Part shown: in pieces, positions 44,657 through 53,051 of the stretch
How the letters are laid out: the number at the start of each line of letters is the position of its first letter
How positions within the stretch are numbered: the first letter of the stretch is position 1
Assembly (NCBI RefSeq): GCF_042676045.1
Contig: NZ_JBHTJV010000010.1
Coordinates: forward strand, 62,001-126,000
Source of the DNA: Pseudahrensia aquimaris
Lineage (GTDB): Bacteria > Pseudomonadota > Alphaproteobacteria > Rhizobiales > Rhizobiaceae
Direction of reading: 5' to 3'
DNA length: 64,000 bases
Notes under the pieces: model-generated
The model's database searches: none
Told to the model about the DNA's origin: nothing
The model's input: only the letters and a program-made list of their open reading frames with translations
Position numbers and translations under genes: made by a program

Positions 44657-45730
44657 TTATGCCGTCGCTTTCAGGTGGACCGTATTTCCACTCTGGGCTG
44701 CTTCGAGAATGGCCTCGGTTACGCGAATGTTCTGCAAGCCCTCGTCGGCGGACACAAGTGGCGCAACACTGCCTGAAATGATATCGCAGAAGTGATCCAA
44801 TTGTGCAGCCAAAGCGATTTCGCCGTCCAACGCGAGCGACTTACCAACGCTTCTGGGCAAAATCATCTCGCCCCAGTGACCATCCTTCCCGCTGTCATGC
44901 GACCAAAATTGCAATGACGGGAACGATAGCGTGCCGAGGCTCGCAAACAACCGCAGGCCGTCCTGGCCCGTGGCGGCGATGTTGGGGTTTTCGCCCGATG
45001 CACCTTCGAAATGCCAAGGCGAAGGCGTTGCATCACTGACGAGAACTGTTGCCAAGCCCCCACTTTCAAAGCGAAGCACAATCGCGGCACAGTCTTCCAC
45101 TGCTGCGCCCCGCGCTTGATTTGCGGTCATCGCAGAAACGCTTGCCACATCGCCAAGAAAATACCGCAGCAAGTCGATTTCGTGAATGAGATTAATCCAA
45201 ACTGGCCCACCACCTGCCTGCTGACGCCAAGGACCAGCTTCAAAATAATCGTTGGGTTTGCGCAGGCACCACGTAACTTGCCCAGCCAAAACAACGCCCA
45301 GTTTTCCTTCACGCACCAATTTGTGCGTTAGGCGACTTGCCTCGTGATGGCGACGGTGATGGCCCACAAGAACGGGGACACCGCTGCTAGAAGACGCATT
45401 CGCCAGAGCGGAGGCGTCTTCGGCGCTGGAGGCCAACGGCTTTTCGATAAGGCAGGGGATATTTTGCTCGATGGCAGCAAGTCCGATATCCCTGTGCGTC
45501 GCGTTGGGAGTGGCGATGATCACACCGTCGACTAAAGTGCCGCTGCCAAGCAATTCGTCAATTGTGCTGAAGAAGGGCGATTCAAGTTCGCCTGTTAGTG
45601 CACGAGCACTGTCTGACGAATCCACCAAGGCACAGAGTTCCGCTCGCTGACTGCTCTTCACCAATCGTGCGTGACGCTCGCCGATCAAACCCGCGCCGAT
45701 GACGGCAATTTTGGTTTTTTGACCTAACAT
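44657..45730 (-). CDS. Gfo/Idh/MocA family oxidoreductase
   Basis: The 357-residue protein has the N-terminal Rossmann motif VIGAGLIGERHARLV, the EKPLASS motif with its conserved Lys, and LIHEIDLLRYFLGDV with the catalytic His and Asp. Such enzymes oxidise or reduce sugars and inositols. It starts immediately beside the PhyH gene stop (no gap). Together with the GCI-like enolase and the beta-hydroxyacid dehydrogenase it suggests a cyclic or branched sugar-acid substrate. Confidence 0.86.
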   Translation of the reverse strand: MLGQKTKIAVIGAGLIGERHARLVKSSQRAELCALVDSSDSARALTGELESPFFSTIDELLGSGTLVDGVIIATPNATHRDIGLAAIEQNIPCLIEKPLASSAEDASALANASSSSGVPVLVGHHRRHHEASRLTHKLVREGKLGVVLAGQVTWCLRKPNDYFEAGPWRQQAGGGPVWINLIHEIDLLRYFLGDVASVSAMTANQARGAAVEDCAAIVLRFESGGLATVLVSDATPSPWHFEGASGENPNIAATGQDGLRLFASLGTLSFPSLQFWSHDSGKDGHWGEMILPRSVGKSLALDGEIALAAQLDHFCDIISGSVAPLVSADEGLQNIRVTEAILEAAQSGNTVHLKATA

Positions 45731-46681
45731 TCAAGCGCAGGCCGGGGAATCGCCCCAGCGGTGAATATCAATATGGGGGGATTTTGCGAGGCGGGTTCGC
45801 GCAGCGTCCCATAGCGCGCGCCATTTATCGCTGGAGCGCAATTCGCTGACTGGTGCTGAGCGGCTGCGGGCCACGAATTCAGGAAAGTGCGATCGGCCGG
45901 TCGGTTGGCCTGTGACGTTGTAGCGAAGGTCGAACGACCAGCGAAAATCATCAGTCGTGTTCACCAGCGACGCGTGCGGCGTGAGCGGGTGAAAAATGAC
46001 CACGCCGCCCGATTTAACCGGCAACGGCAGAGCACGCGATATGTCAATCTCGCCCGGCGCAATAGAAGTCTGCGACTTTGGGCAATGAACTTTCATCGTC
46101 TCATCAGCAGTTTTCGGAATCACCTGCAGGCATCCGTTGTCGACCGTTGCATCGGTGATGGCACACCACACGGTAATCATCTGAGTGGCATCGGCTTCTT
46201 CCAGAGCAACAGCGCGATCTTGATGCCAATCGGTAGCGGTAATGTGAGCGCGAATCTCTTCATCCAGCAATCTTGCGGCTGGTGGTTTGATGCGCACATG
46301 TTGAATGGGGTTGGAGGTGATCTCCGGCCCAATCAAGGATTCTACAACGTCAAGCAACCGGGCATTTGTCACCATGTTGAACACAGCAGGCCCAAAATGC
46401 ATCGGGGTATCGGCTGCAATACGGTCGCCGGGCAGCGATATGTCCATTGGTTGAAACCAGTCGCAGCCGGCCTCATAAGCGATGCGCAGCTTATCCGTGA
46501 AACCAAGCCCAACAGGGGGCGCGGGCAGCAATCCTTGGGCGAACCAGTCGTCGTAGAGCGTGTTCATGAGTGCCGCATATTCCGCCCGCACCGGATTCAG
46601 CACCCTCTCCTGATCGAGCACATCATCCACGACCAGATAGCCATGAGCGTTGAAGAACTCGATCTGTGCAGGCTCAAGCAT
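45731..46681 (-). CDS. Phytanoyl-CoA dioxygenase (PhyH) family Fe(II)/2-oxoglutarate oxygenase
   Basis: The 316-residue protein has the iron facial triad: WHQDRA (HxD) and LTPHASLVN, plus DFRWSFDLRY with the Arg that holds 2-oxoglutarate. The double-stranded beta-helix core is complete. PhyH-family bacterial members hydroxylate or demethylate varied small molecules, not only phytanoyl-CoA. It is 8 bp downstream of the TRAP large permease gene and abuts the Gfo/Idh/MocA gene, which points to oxidation of the imported compound. The substrate is unknown. Confidence 0.85.
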   Translation of the reverse strand: MLEPAQIEFFNAHGYLVVDDVLDQERVLNPVRAEYAALMNTLYDDWFAQGLLPAPPVGLGFTDKLRIAYEAGCDWFQPMDISLPGDRIAADTPMHFGPAVFNMVTNARLLDVVESLIGPEITSNPIQHVRIKPPAARLLDEEIRAHITATDWHQDRAVALEEADATQMITVWCAITDATVDNGCLQVIPKTADETMKVHCPKSQTSIAPGEIDISRALPLPVKSGGVVIFHPLTPHASLVNTTDDFRWSFDLRYNVTGQPTGRSHFPEFVARSRSAPVSELRSSDKWRALWDAARTRLAKSPHIDIHRWGDSPACA

Positions 46682-46689
46682 GGCTTACC

Positions 46690-48345
46690 TTACAAGAACA
46701 CTGTGGTTATTTCCGGTGCGAACAAAATCAGCATCAGAATGAAAAGCTGCATCGCGATGAAGGGCAGGAAGCCTCGGAAAATATCCGGCAGCGTGATGTG
46801 CGGTGGCGCGACTGATTTCAGATAGAAGGCGGCTGGTCCAAAAGGCGGTGACAGAAAACTGACCTGCATGTTCACGCAGAACAGAATTCCAAACCACACG
46901 CGAACCATCGTGCTGGAATCTAATTGGCCAACAAGCCCAATCTCTTCAATCGGCAATTGCAGGACGATGGGCAGGAACACCGGCATGACCAGCAGAACGA
47001 TGCCTGTCCAGTCCATGAAAGCGCCAAGGAACAGGAAGATCACCATCATCACTAGCAACACGCCCATGGTTGGCAGATCGTAGCCAACAATGAGATTGGC
47101 CACGTAAGTCGGCCCACCTGCGATTGTGTAGGCTCCGGCCAGCGCGGTAGCGCCGAACGTCACCCAGATAATGGTGCCGGTGGATTTGAACGTCCGCATG
47201 GACGCTTCGCGCAACAGGTTGAACGAAAATTCGCCGCGAATAACGATCAGAAACAGAACAGCGAGCGAGCCCATGGCTGCCGCTTCGGTGATGCCTGTGA
47301 TGCCGCCGTAGATGGAGCCCAGCACGACAAACACCACCATCATCGGAGCGACCATGCCTTTGCCGCGCGCCCATGCTTCCTTTGTGGTGTCCCATCCGAC
47401 ATACCAAAGCAGATGAATTCCGCACAGCGCCATGACGCCGACGAATGTCCACAAAGTGTTCATGCCAACACCGGCGGTTTCGTCGTCAATCATCTTCGGA
47501 TTGATCATCGCGCCACCCTGAAGGTAACCCCAGCGCGCGACGATAATTGCGGCAGCGACACCGATCAGAAGTACGATCAACGTGGAACCGTAAAGCGCCT
47601 TTTCGCTGCTGTTCATGTCGCCTTCCTGTGGCTCCGGCAGAGGTGCGAGTTCCGGATTCATGCGGGTACGGACAAGGATATAGATTATGTAGCACGTCGC
47701 CAGCATGAAGCCCGGCAGAAACGCCGCTTTGAACAAGGCGTGGATCGAAGTCTCCGTAATAAGACCGTAGAAGATCAAAACAATCGATGGCGGGATCATG
47801 GTGCCGAGCGAGCCAGAGGCGCAAATCGTGCCAATGGCGAGGTTTTGATCATAGCCCAAACGCAACATTTGAGGCAGGGCGATCAGGCCCAAAAGAACCA
47901 CCTCGCCGCCGATAATGCCTGACATGGCGGCCATAACGATGGCCATGAGCGCGGTCACCACGGCGATGCCGCCCCTGGTGCGGTTCATCCATTGTGAAAG
48001 CGAGGCATACATATCGCGGGCGATGCCGGAGCGTTCCAGCAATGTTGCCATGAAGATAAACAGGGGCACAGAAATCAGCACGTAGTTCGTCGTGATGCCA
48101 TAAAGGCGCTGCGCCAGAATGTTCATCGGGCCGGAGCCGAAACTGCGCGTCAGCGTGCCGGAACCCATCGTCCACGCGTCAAAGGCAAGGCCGTAGACAA
48201 AGGGATCCGTGATCAGCGTCGGCTCAAAGCGCAGCACCATCACCACCACAGCGAGGAAGCCCGAAGCGAAGCCAAGCGGCATGCCGATGGCCAGCAGCAC
48301 AAGCATGCCAATGAGCAAGATGCCCGAGATATACGAAATATCCAT
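46690..48345 (-). CDS. TRAP transporter large permease subunit (DctM)
   Basis: The 551-residue membrane protein begins MDISYISGILLIGMLVLLAI and contains NMQVSFLSPPFGPAAFY, GSLGTMIPPSIVLIFYG and GAFMDWTGIVLLVMPVFLPI, which are DctM hallmarks. It is over 100 residues longer than common DctM subunits, with an insert near 265-345 (KMIDDETAGVGMNTLW) that adds membrane segments. The start at 48345 follows GGGGCGG and is 10 bp after the dctQ stop. It couples Na+ influx to import of a carboxylate bound by DctP. Confidence 0.9.
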   Translation of the reverse strand: MDISYISGILLIGMLVLLAIGMPLGFASGFLAVVVMVLRFEPTLITDPFVYGLAFDAWTMGSGTLTRSFGSGPMNILAQRLYGITTNYVLISVPLFIFMATLLERSGIARDMYASLSQWMNRTRGGIAVVTALMAIVMAAMSGIIGGEVVLLGLIALPQMLRLGYDQNLAIGTICASGSLGTMIPPSIVLIFYGLITETSIHALFKAAFLPGFMLATCYIIYILVRTRMNPELAPLPEPQEGDMNSSEKALYGSTLIVLLIGVAAAIIVARWGYLQGGAMINPKMIDDETAGVGMNTLWTFVGVMALCGIHLLWYVGWDTTKEAWARGKGMVAPMMVVFVVLGSIYGGITGITEAAAMGSLAVLFLIVIRGEFSFNLLREASMRTFKSTGTIIWVTFGATALAGAYTIAGGPTYVANLIVGYDLPTMGVLLVMMVIFLFLGAFMDWTGIVLLVMPVFLPIVLQLPIEEIGLVGQLDSSTMVRVWFGILFCVNMQVSFLSPPFGPAAFYLKSVAPPHITLPDIFRGFLPFIAMQLFILMLILFAPEITTVFL

Positions 48346-48355
48346 AATGCCGCCC

Positions 48356-49159
48356 CTATACCGTTGGCTTCGGCGGATTGCCGGTGAGGGTTTGATCGGG
48401 CATCGCACCCACTTGGGCACGCAATATTTCGGCCTCTTCCTCAATTTCGTCGATTTCAGCCACCGGCGCAGGCGTTCGGTTGAAGTCGCGCACCAGGCCC
48501 ACAACCACGATTGCAACCGAGACGGCCAAGAAAACCGCAATACCCACCAGCCATCGTGTCGGCACGAGCAAATTCTCAGGCGGTGAGATAAAGAGCGAAT
48601 TTACCGTCCATGCAGCAAGGCCAATCACTGTTGCGGTAACGAGAACATCAAACGCCTTGCGCACCCAAGGTGCCGCTGGCCAATCGCGCAGCAGGTTGGA
48701 CGTAGCCTGCAGAGCGAGAAACAACATCATCACCAGAACGAGCGGTTTGATGGTGGCTGGAAGCGGTGGATCATATGCCGTGCCCAGCTTTTCAAACCGG
48801 ATGAACTTCACCGCAGCCTCGCCAAAGCCACCCCAAACGACCGCAAAGGCGAAGATGCAGACGCACAGTGTCGAAATCACATCAAACGTGCGGCGCAGCC
48901 AGAGGGGCGCGATGTCATAGATGATGAAAATGCGAATGTGGCTGCGCTGCTGCATGGCATACAGGCCGGCCGAGAGGTAGATGCCGCCTGCTACCCACAG
49001 AGACATTTCATTCACCCATAGCGTTGGCGAGGCGAAGAAATAGCGCAGCACCACTTCGTATAAGATGATGAGAACGATGAAGAAGGGCAGCCACATCGTA
49101 ATCCTGCTGAAACTCCATGTCAGCAGATCGAGCGGCCCGTTGCGTTCGTGTTCAACCAT
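48356..49159 (-). CDS. TRAP transporter small permease subunit (DctQ), extended form
   Basis: The 267-residue protein has about six hydrophobic segments, compared with four in ordinary DctQ (usually 160-200 residues). A final acidic coiled-coil-like tail follows (EIDEIEEEAEILRAQ). The family segment WVNEMSLWVAGGIYLSAGL confirms the identity. The start at 49159 is fixed by a strong GGGGAGG sequence upstream; an in-frame start 54 bp earlier is not used. It lies 10 bp before dctM in the same operon. Confidence 0.87.
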   Translation of the reverse strand: MVEHERNGPLDLLTWSFSRITMWLPFFIVLIILYEVVLRYFFASPTLWVNEMSLWVAGGIYLSAGLYAMQQRSHIRIFIIYDIAPLWLRRTFDVISTLCVCIFAFAVVWGGFGEAAVKFIRFEKLGTAYDPPLPATIKPLVLVMMLFLALQATSNLLRDWPAAPWVRKAFDVLVTATVIGLAAWTVNSLFISPPENLLVPTRWLVGIAVFLAVSVAIVVVGLVRDFNRTPAPVAEIDEIEEEAEILRAQVGAMPDQTLTGNPPKPTV

Positions 49160-49239
49160 GTCTTTCCTCCCCTGCTTGCCAGTGTTCACCGCTAATTGCT
49201 GTGCGACAAGCAAATTTTGCCCTTTTGCCCTATCTTGTC

Positions 49240-50406
49240 TCAGGCAACCTTATAGTCCGCGATAAAATCCGGGTCCGGCACAACGCCAATACCAGGGCCA
49301 TTCGGAATGGCGACGGTGCCGTTGTTTGCTTTGACCTGCTTTTGAATGGCGAGCGGCTCTGTCAGCATTTCGTCGCGGAATTTGTTGTCCGTCGTGTCGA
49401 ATTCCAGCATCGGCTCCACCGGAAACAGCCCTCCGGGCATTGGCTCCATCGCTGCAAGCAATTGCAGATTGGTAGCAACCGCAATTGCCGAGCCCCATAC
49501 GTGGTTTACCGCTGGCGTGAACCGTGCCTGCGCCTGTGCCATTACCTTCAAATATTCGGAAATCCCGCCCAGCGCACATACTTCCGGTTGCGCAATGTCG
49601 AGACAATCGGCGTTAAGAAGATCCCGCCAGCCATAGCGGGTGAATTCCGCTTCGCCGCCAGCGATCCGAGTGTGTAGTTTTGATCGCAAAAGGCGATAGC
49701 CATCCCGGTCTTCGGGAGCCACCGGCTCTTCGAACCAATAGGCGTCAAGTTCATCCAGCGCTCTTCCAACAACCAGCGCCTCGTCGACGCTGTAGCAATG
49801 GTTGGCATCCACCATGAAGGGGAAGTCGTCACCGACGCCGCGCCGAACGGCTTGCGCCAGCTTCACATCGTCCTTCGCGCCCAATCCAACCTTCATCTTA
49901 GTTGCAACAAATCCCATGTCTTTGATTGCTGCCGCTTCATCTTTGAAACGTGCAACGTGGGAAGGCGTGTCTTCACGCTTTAGCATCATGCCGTAGCCAT
50001 AGACGGGAACGCGGTCGCGAAATTGCCCGCCGATCAATTTGCAAATTGGTAGATCCGCCGCTTTGCCCGCGATATCCCACAGCGCGATGTCCACGCCGGA
50101 AAGCGCCTGTATCGGCATACCCTTTTGGCCGTGGTCACGCAGCAAGTTGTAGACTTTGTGCCAGATCACGCTGCGGTCGAGCGGGTCGTGGCCAATCACC
50201 ATCGGCGCAATCACTTGCTCAACGATTACCTTGTTGGCGAGAGCCACGTTGCCTGGCCCAAAACACTCTCCCCAACCGACAATTCCTTCATGGGTACGAA
50301 CTTCCACCAGATGTGCTGAGCGTTTGGCGTAATATTGCTGAGAATATCCGAGTTCTTCGGGCATGTCGTACTGCAGGACATGGCTGACAATCTCGGTGAT
50401 TTTCAT
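49240..50406 (-). CDS. Enolase-superfamily D-galactarolactone cycloisomerase-like enzyme (GCI type)
   Basis: The 388-residue protein has the enolase-superfamily barrel residues ATKMKVG (KxK), MVDANH (Asp), YWFEEPV and AGGEAE (Glu ligands) and VNHVWGS (His). The HVWGS segment and the IPNGPGIG ending match Agrobacterium GCI, which opens D-galactarolactone to a 3-deoxy-2-keto-hexarate. Activity on other aldaro- or sugar lactones is possible. It is separated from dctP by an intrinsic hairpin, and from dctQ by 80 bp. Confidence 0.82.
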   Translation of the reverse strand: MKITEIVSHVLQYDMPEELGYSQQYYAKRSAHLVEVRTHEGIVGWGECFGPGNVALANKVIVEQVIAPMVIGHDPLDRSVIWHKVYNLLRDHGQKGMPIQALSGVDIALWDIAGKAADLPICKLIGGQFRDRVPVYGYGMMLKREDTPSHVARFKDEAAAIKDMGFVATKMKVGLGAKDDVKLAQAVRRGVGDDFPFMVDANHCYSVDEALVVGRALDELDAYWFEEPVAPEDRDGYRLLRSKLHTRIAGGEAEFTRYGWRDLLNADCLDIAQPEVCALGGISEYLKVMAQAQARFTPAVNHVWGSAIAVATNLQLLAAMEPMPGGLFPVEPMLEFDTTDNKFRDEMLTEPLAIQKQVKANNGTVAIPNGPGIGVVPDPDFIADYKVA

Positions 50407-50432
50407 CGCAACAATCCAACGCCGGATACAAA

Positions 50433-50460
50433 ACGGGCGCCTGATTTCCCAGGCGCCCGT
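50433..50460 (-). terminator. Intercistronic hairpin between dctP and the GCI-like gene
   Basis: A perfect 11-bp GC-rich stem (ACGGGCGCCTG / CAGGCGCCCGT) with a six-base loop lies 13 bp after the dctP stop. On the transcribed strand it is followed by TTTTG. It probably acts as a partial terminator or mRNA-end stabiliser that raises dctP level over the membrane and enzyme genes, as is common for binding proteins. Confidence 0.75.
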
Positions 50461-50473
50461 CCATCAGATCGGC

Positions 50474-51502
50474 TTATTCTTTGACGATGCCGAGTTGCTT
50501 GAGATAAGCGACGTGGCTTTCCACCAGCGCCTTGGCTTCAGGCGTAGTGGCAAATTCGGGCCACGTTGCCTGCGCTGCCGCGCGGAATGTTGCGAGATCT
50601 TCAGGCGACCATTGTGAAATCGTAACGCCCTCTGCCGTCAGTTTAGCAACCGCTTCAGCATTGCGTTTTTCAAAGATCAAAGCCGATTTCAGCGCGATAT
50701 CGGAAACGGCTGTTTCCATGATCGCACGGTGGTGTTCCGGCATGGCGTCCCACACGGCTTTATTGCACGCGAGGTGGTCAGACGGCATGGAATGGAAGCC
50801 TGGATAGTTCGCATACTTAGCGATGTCATAAAGGCCCAGGCCCACGTTGTTTGCGATGTTGGAAGCATCCGCACCATCAATGATACCAGATTCCAGCGCC
50901 GTAAAGATTTCGGTGAAGTCCATCACGATTGGCGTTGCGCCAAGTTTTTCAAAAATCTTCGTTTCCATGCCGGGGGGCGAACGGAATTTCCAGTCCTTCA
51001 AGTCTTCAATGCCAGCAATTCTCTTGGTGGAGGCAAAGCTTTCCTGACCGTAGACGATCCAGCCAACAAGCTGCATGCCGTATTTGTTGTAGAGCGATTG
51101 TGCCGCTTCGCGACCACCGCCGTAGTAGAGCCATGAGAGCTGCTGAGCAGGGGTTTCGTAGCCGCCCATGATGTCGCCAACGAACTGGAACGCAGGGTTC
51201 TTACCGGTCTGATAACCGCCGCCCGTCGCGTCGCAATCAAGAATACCTGTTGCGGCAGCGTCGAATGTTTCCACCGACTTCACTACGGAAGAAGAGTAGA
51301 ACGGTTCGATGTCGATTTCGCCATTCGACATTTTTTCAACGTTCTCAAAAAGTTCCGTGAGCAATTTGCCAGATGTTGTTTCAGGCGCGTAGTGCGTCTG
51401 GATGCGCAGTTTGGTTGTGGCCTGCGCATAAGCGCTTGTTCCAGCGGCAAGTGCAACGGCGGTGCCCAACAGCGCAGCCGAAATGGTTTTCAAAAGTTTC
51501 AT
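50474..51502 (-). CDS. TRAP transporter substrate-binding protein (DctP)
   Basis: The 342-residue precursor has a signal peptide (LLKTISAALLGTAVALAAG, cleavage probably near AYA-QA). The DctP fold has a FRSPPGMETKIFEKLGATP segment holding the conserved Arg that binds the ligand carboxylate, followed by FTEIFTALESGIIDGAD. GGGAGG before the ATG at 51502 fixes the start. It is the first gene of the leftward operon and divergent to the gluconate/idonate operon. Ligand unknown, but a sugar acid is implied by the neighbouring enzymes. Confidence 0.91.
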   Translation of the reverse strand: MKLLKTISAALLGTAVALAAGTSAYAQATTKLRIQTHYAPETTSGKLLTELFENVEKMSNGEIDIEPFYSSSVVKSVETFDAAATGILDCDATGGGYQTGKNPAFQFVGDIMGGYETPAQQLSWLYYGGGREAAQSLYNKYGMQLVGWIVYGQESFASTKRIAGIEDLKDWKFRSPPGMETKIFEKLGATPIVMDFTEIFTALESGIIDGADASNIANNVGLGLYDIAKYANYPGFHSMPSDHLACNKAVWDAMPEHHRAIMETAVSDIALKSALIFEKRNAEAVAKLTAEGVTISQWSPEDLATFRAAAQATWPEFATTPEAKALVESHVAYLKQLGIVKE

Positions 51503-51779
51503 GGTTTTCCTCCCAGAAAACGACACCGAAATGGCATCGCTAGAATATTAAACGGTTTTGCGCCGCGCCCTCTAAAAGACTGTCGACAGATCGAACCTGC
51601 GCCGTTTTCATCAAGTCCGTTGGGTCAAAAGCTAACAAGGGTGCAATGACCTGACAACCGACATTCAAGCATTTATCGTCCCATAGTCCAAAGAAAATGA
51701 CACTTCGGATTGTAATGATACCGATCATACGGCAGCTTGCGGGCAATACCGAAAACTCTCCAGACGGAATGTTCTGCCC
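51503..51779. promoter_or_regulatory. Divergent dctP/gluconate operon control region with dyads
   Basis: The 277-bp gap holds a 10-bp perfect palindrome CTGTCGACAG at 51580-51589. A dyad ATGAT-ACCG-ATCAT lies at 51715-51728, close to the gluconate 5-dehydrogenase start. The second looks like a GntR- or LacI-type operator. No regulator gene lies directly beside either operon; the nearest candidate is the GntR gene at 39.8-40.5 kb. Confidence 0.45.
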
Positions 51780-52553
51780 ATGACCGCCATTGAATCTCTC
51801 TTCAGTCTGAAGGGCAAACGCGCGTTGATCACCGGTTCCAGCCAAGGCATCGGTTTCGCCCTTGCCCGCGGTCTGGCTTCTGCCGGGGCAGAAATCATCC
51901 TGAACGGTCGTAACGAAGCAAGGTTGGAAGCGTCAGCTGGCAAACTGCGCGACGAAGGCGCAATTGCGCGCACAGCACCCTTTGACGTCACCGACAGCAA
52001 GGCGGTGAAAGGCGGCATCGACGCGATTGAGGCATCAATCGGAGCGATCGATATTCTGGTCAACAATGCCGGCATGCAAAACCGTCAATCGCTAGAAGAT
52101 TTCTCAGATGAAGATTGGCATCAGCTAATGCAGACCAATCTCGACAGCGTGTTTTTCGTCTCCAAGCACGTCGCCAAACATATGATTCCGCGCAAGGCTG
52201 GCAAGATCATCAACATTTGCTCGGTGCAGTCGAAAATTGGCCGTCCAACCATAGCAGCCTACACAGCATCCAAGGGCGCGGTCGCGATGTTGACGAAAGG
52301 AATGTGCATCGACTGGGCGCAGCACAACATTCAGATCAACGGCCTCGCACCCGGTTATTTCAAAACCGAGCTCACCGAAGCCCTCGTGAACAATCCAGAG
52401 TTTACCGCTTGGCTGACTGGCCGCACGCCCGCGCGGCGCTGGGGCGATGTGGAGGAACTTCAAGGCGCCTGCATTTTCCTCGCATCCCCCGCATCCAGCT
52501 TCACCAATGGCCATATAATGTATGTCGATGGTGGTGTAACGACCACGCTTTAG
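51780..52553 (+). CDS. Gluconate 5-dehydrogenase (SDR family)
   Basis: The 257-residue SDR has TGSSQGIG and NNAG motifs and an intact catalytic set, with Ser in INICSVQSKIGR and YTASK. The sequence resembles Gno/IdnO, which interconvert 5-keto-D-gluconate and D-gluconate. It opens the rightward operon with gluconokinase and idonate dehydrogenase, so the route L-idonate to 5-ketogluconate to gluconate to 6-phosphogluconate is supported. Compare the SDR at 34.5-35.3 kb, which lacks these catalytic residues. Confidence 0.86.
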   Translation: MTAIESLFSLKGKRALITGSSQGIGFALARGLASAGAEIILNGRNEARLEASAGKLRDEGAIARTAPFDVTDSKAVKGGIDAIEASIGAIDILVNNAGMQNRQSLEDFSDEDWHQLMQTNLDSVFFVSKHVAKHMIPRKAGKIINICSVQSKIGRPTIAAYTASKGAVAMLTKGMCIDWAQHNIQINGLAPGYFKTELTEALVNNPEFTAWLTGRTPARRWGDVEELQGACIFLASPASSFTNGHIMYVDGGVTTTL

Positions 52554-52562
52554 GAGCAAGTG

Positions 52563-53051
52563 GTGGAGCGTATCATCGTCATGGGCGTCACATCATGCGG
52601 CAAGTCCACCATTGGTGCGGCGCTTGGCGAAAGACTGAAGCTGTCTTTCCTTGATGGGGATACGCTGCATCCAGCCTCCAACATTGAAAAAATGAGCAAG
52701 GGCGTGCCGCTGACTGACGAAGACCGCTGGCCGTGGCTGGAAGCGGTGGGAGAGGCTTTCGCTAACCGTCAGATAATCGCGTGTTCTGCGCTCAAACGTT
52801 CTTACCGCGACTGCATCCGCGCAAAGGCTGGTGGAGATGTCTTATTCATCCATTTGGAAGGCACCCGCGATCTGCTGGCCAAACGCATGTTGGCCCGCAA
52901 AGGCCACTTCATGCCGCCAGCGCTGCTAGACAGCCAATTGGCGACGCTGGAGCCATTGGAGCCAGACGAAAACCACATCGTCGTTTCCATCGATGCGTCT
53001 ACCGATACCATTATCGAAACCATCGCGACCCAAATGAAAGCTGCACCATGA
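52563..53051 (+). CDS. gntK: Gluconokinase (GntK/IdnK family)
   Basis: The 162-residue kinase has the P-loop GVTSCGKSTIG and DGDTLHPASNIEKMSKG, both diagnostic for GntK-type gluconate kinases, followed by ACSALKRSYRD. The start is one of two adjacent GTG codons (52560, 52563); the second has better spacing from AGGAG. It phosphorylates gluconate to 6-phosphogluconate. It overlaps the next gene by 4 bp (ATGA). Confidence 0.92.
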   Translation: MERIIVMGVTSCGKSTIGAALGERLKLSFLDGDTLHPASNIEKMSKGVPLTDEDRWPWLEAVGEAFANRQIIACSALKRSYRDCIRAKAGGDVLFIHLEGTRDLLAKRMLARKGHFMPPALLDSQLATLEPLEPDENHIVVSIDASTDTIIETIATQMKAAP

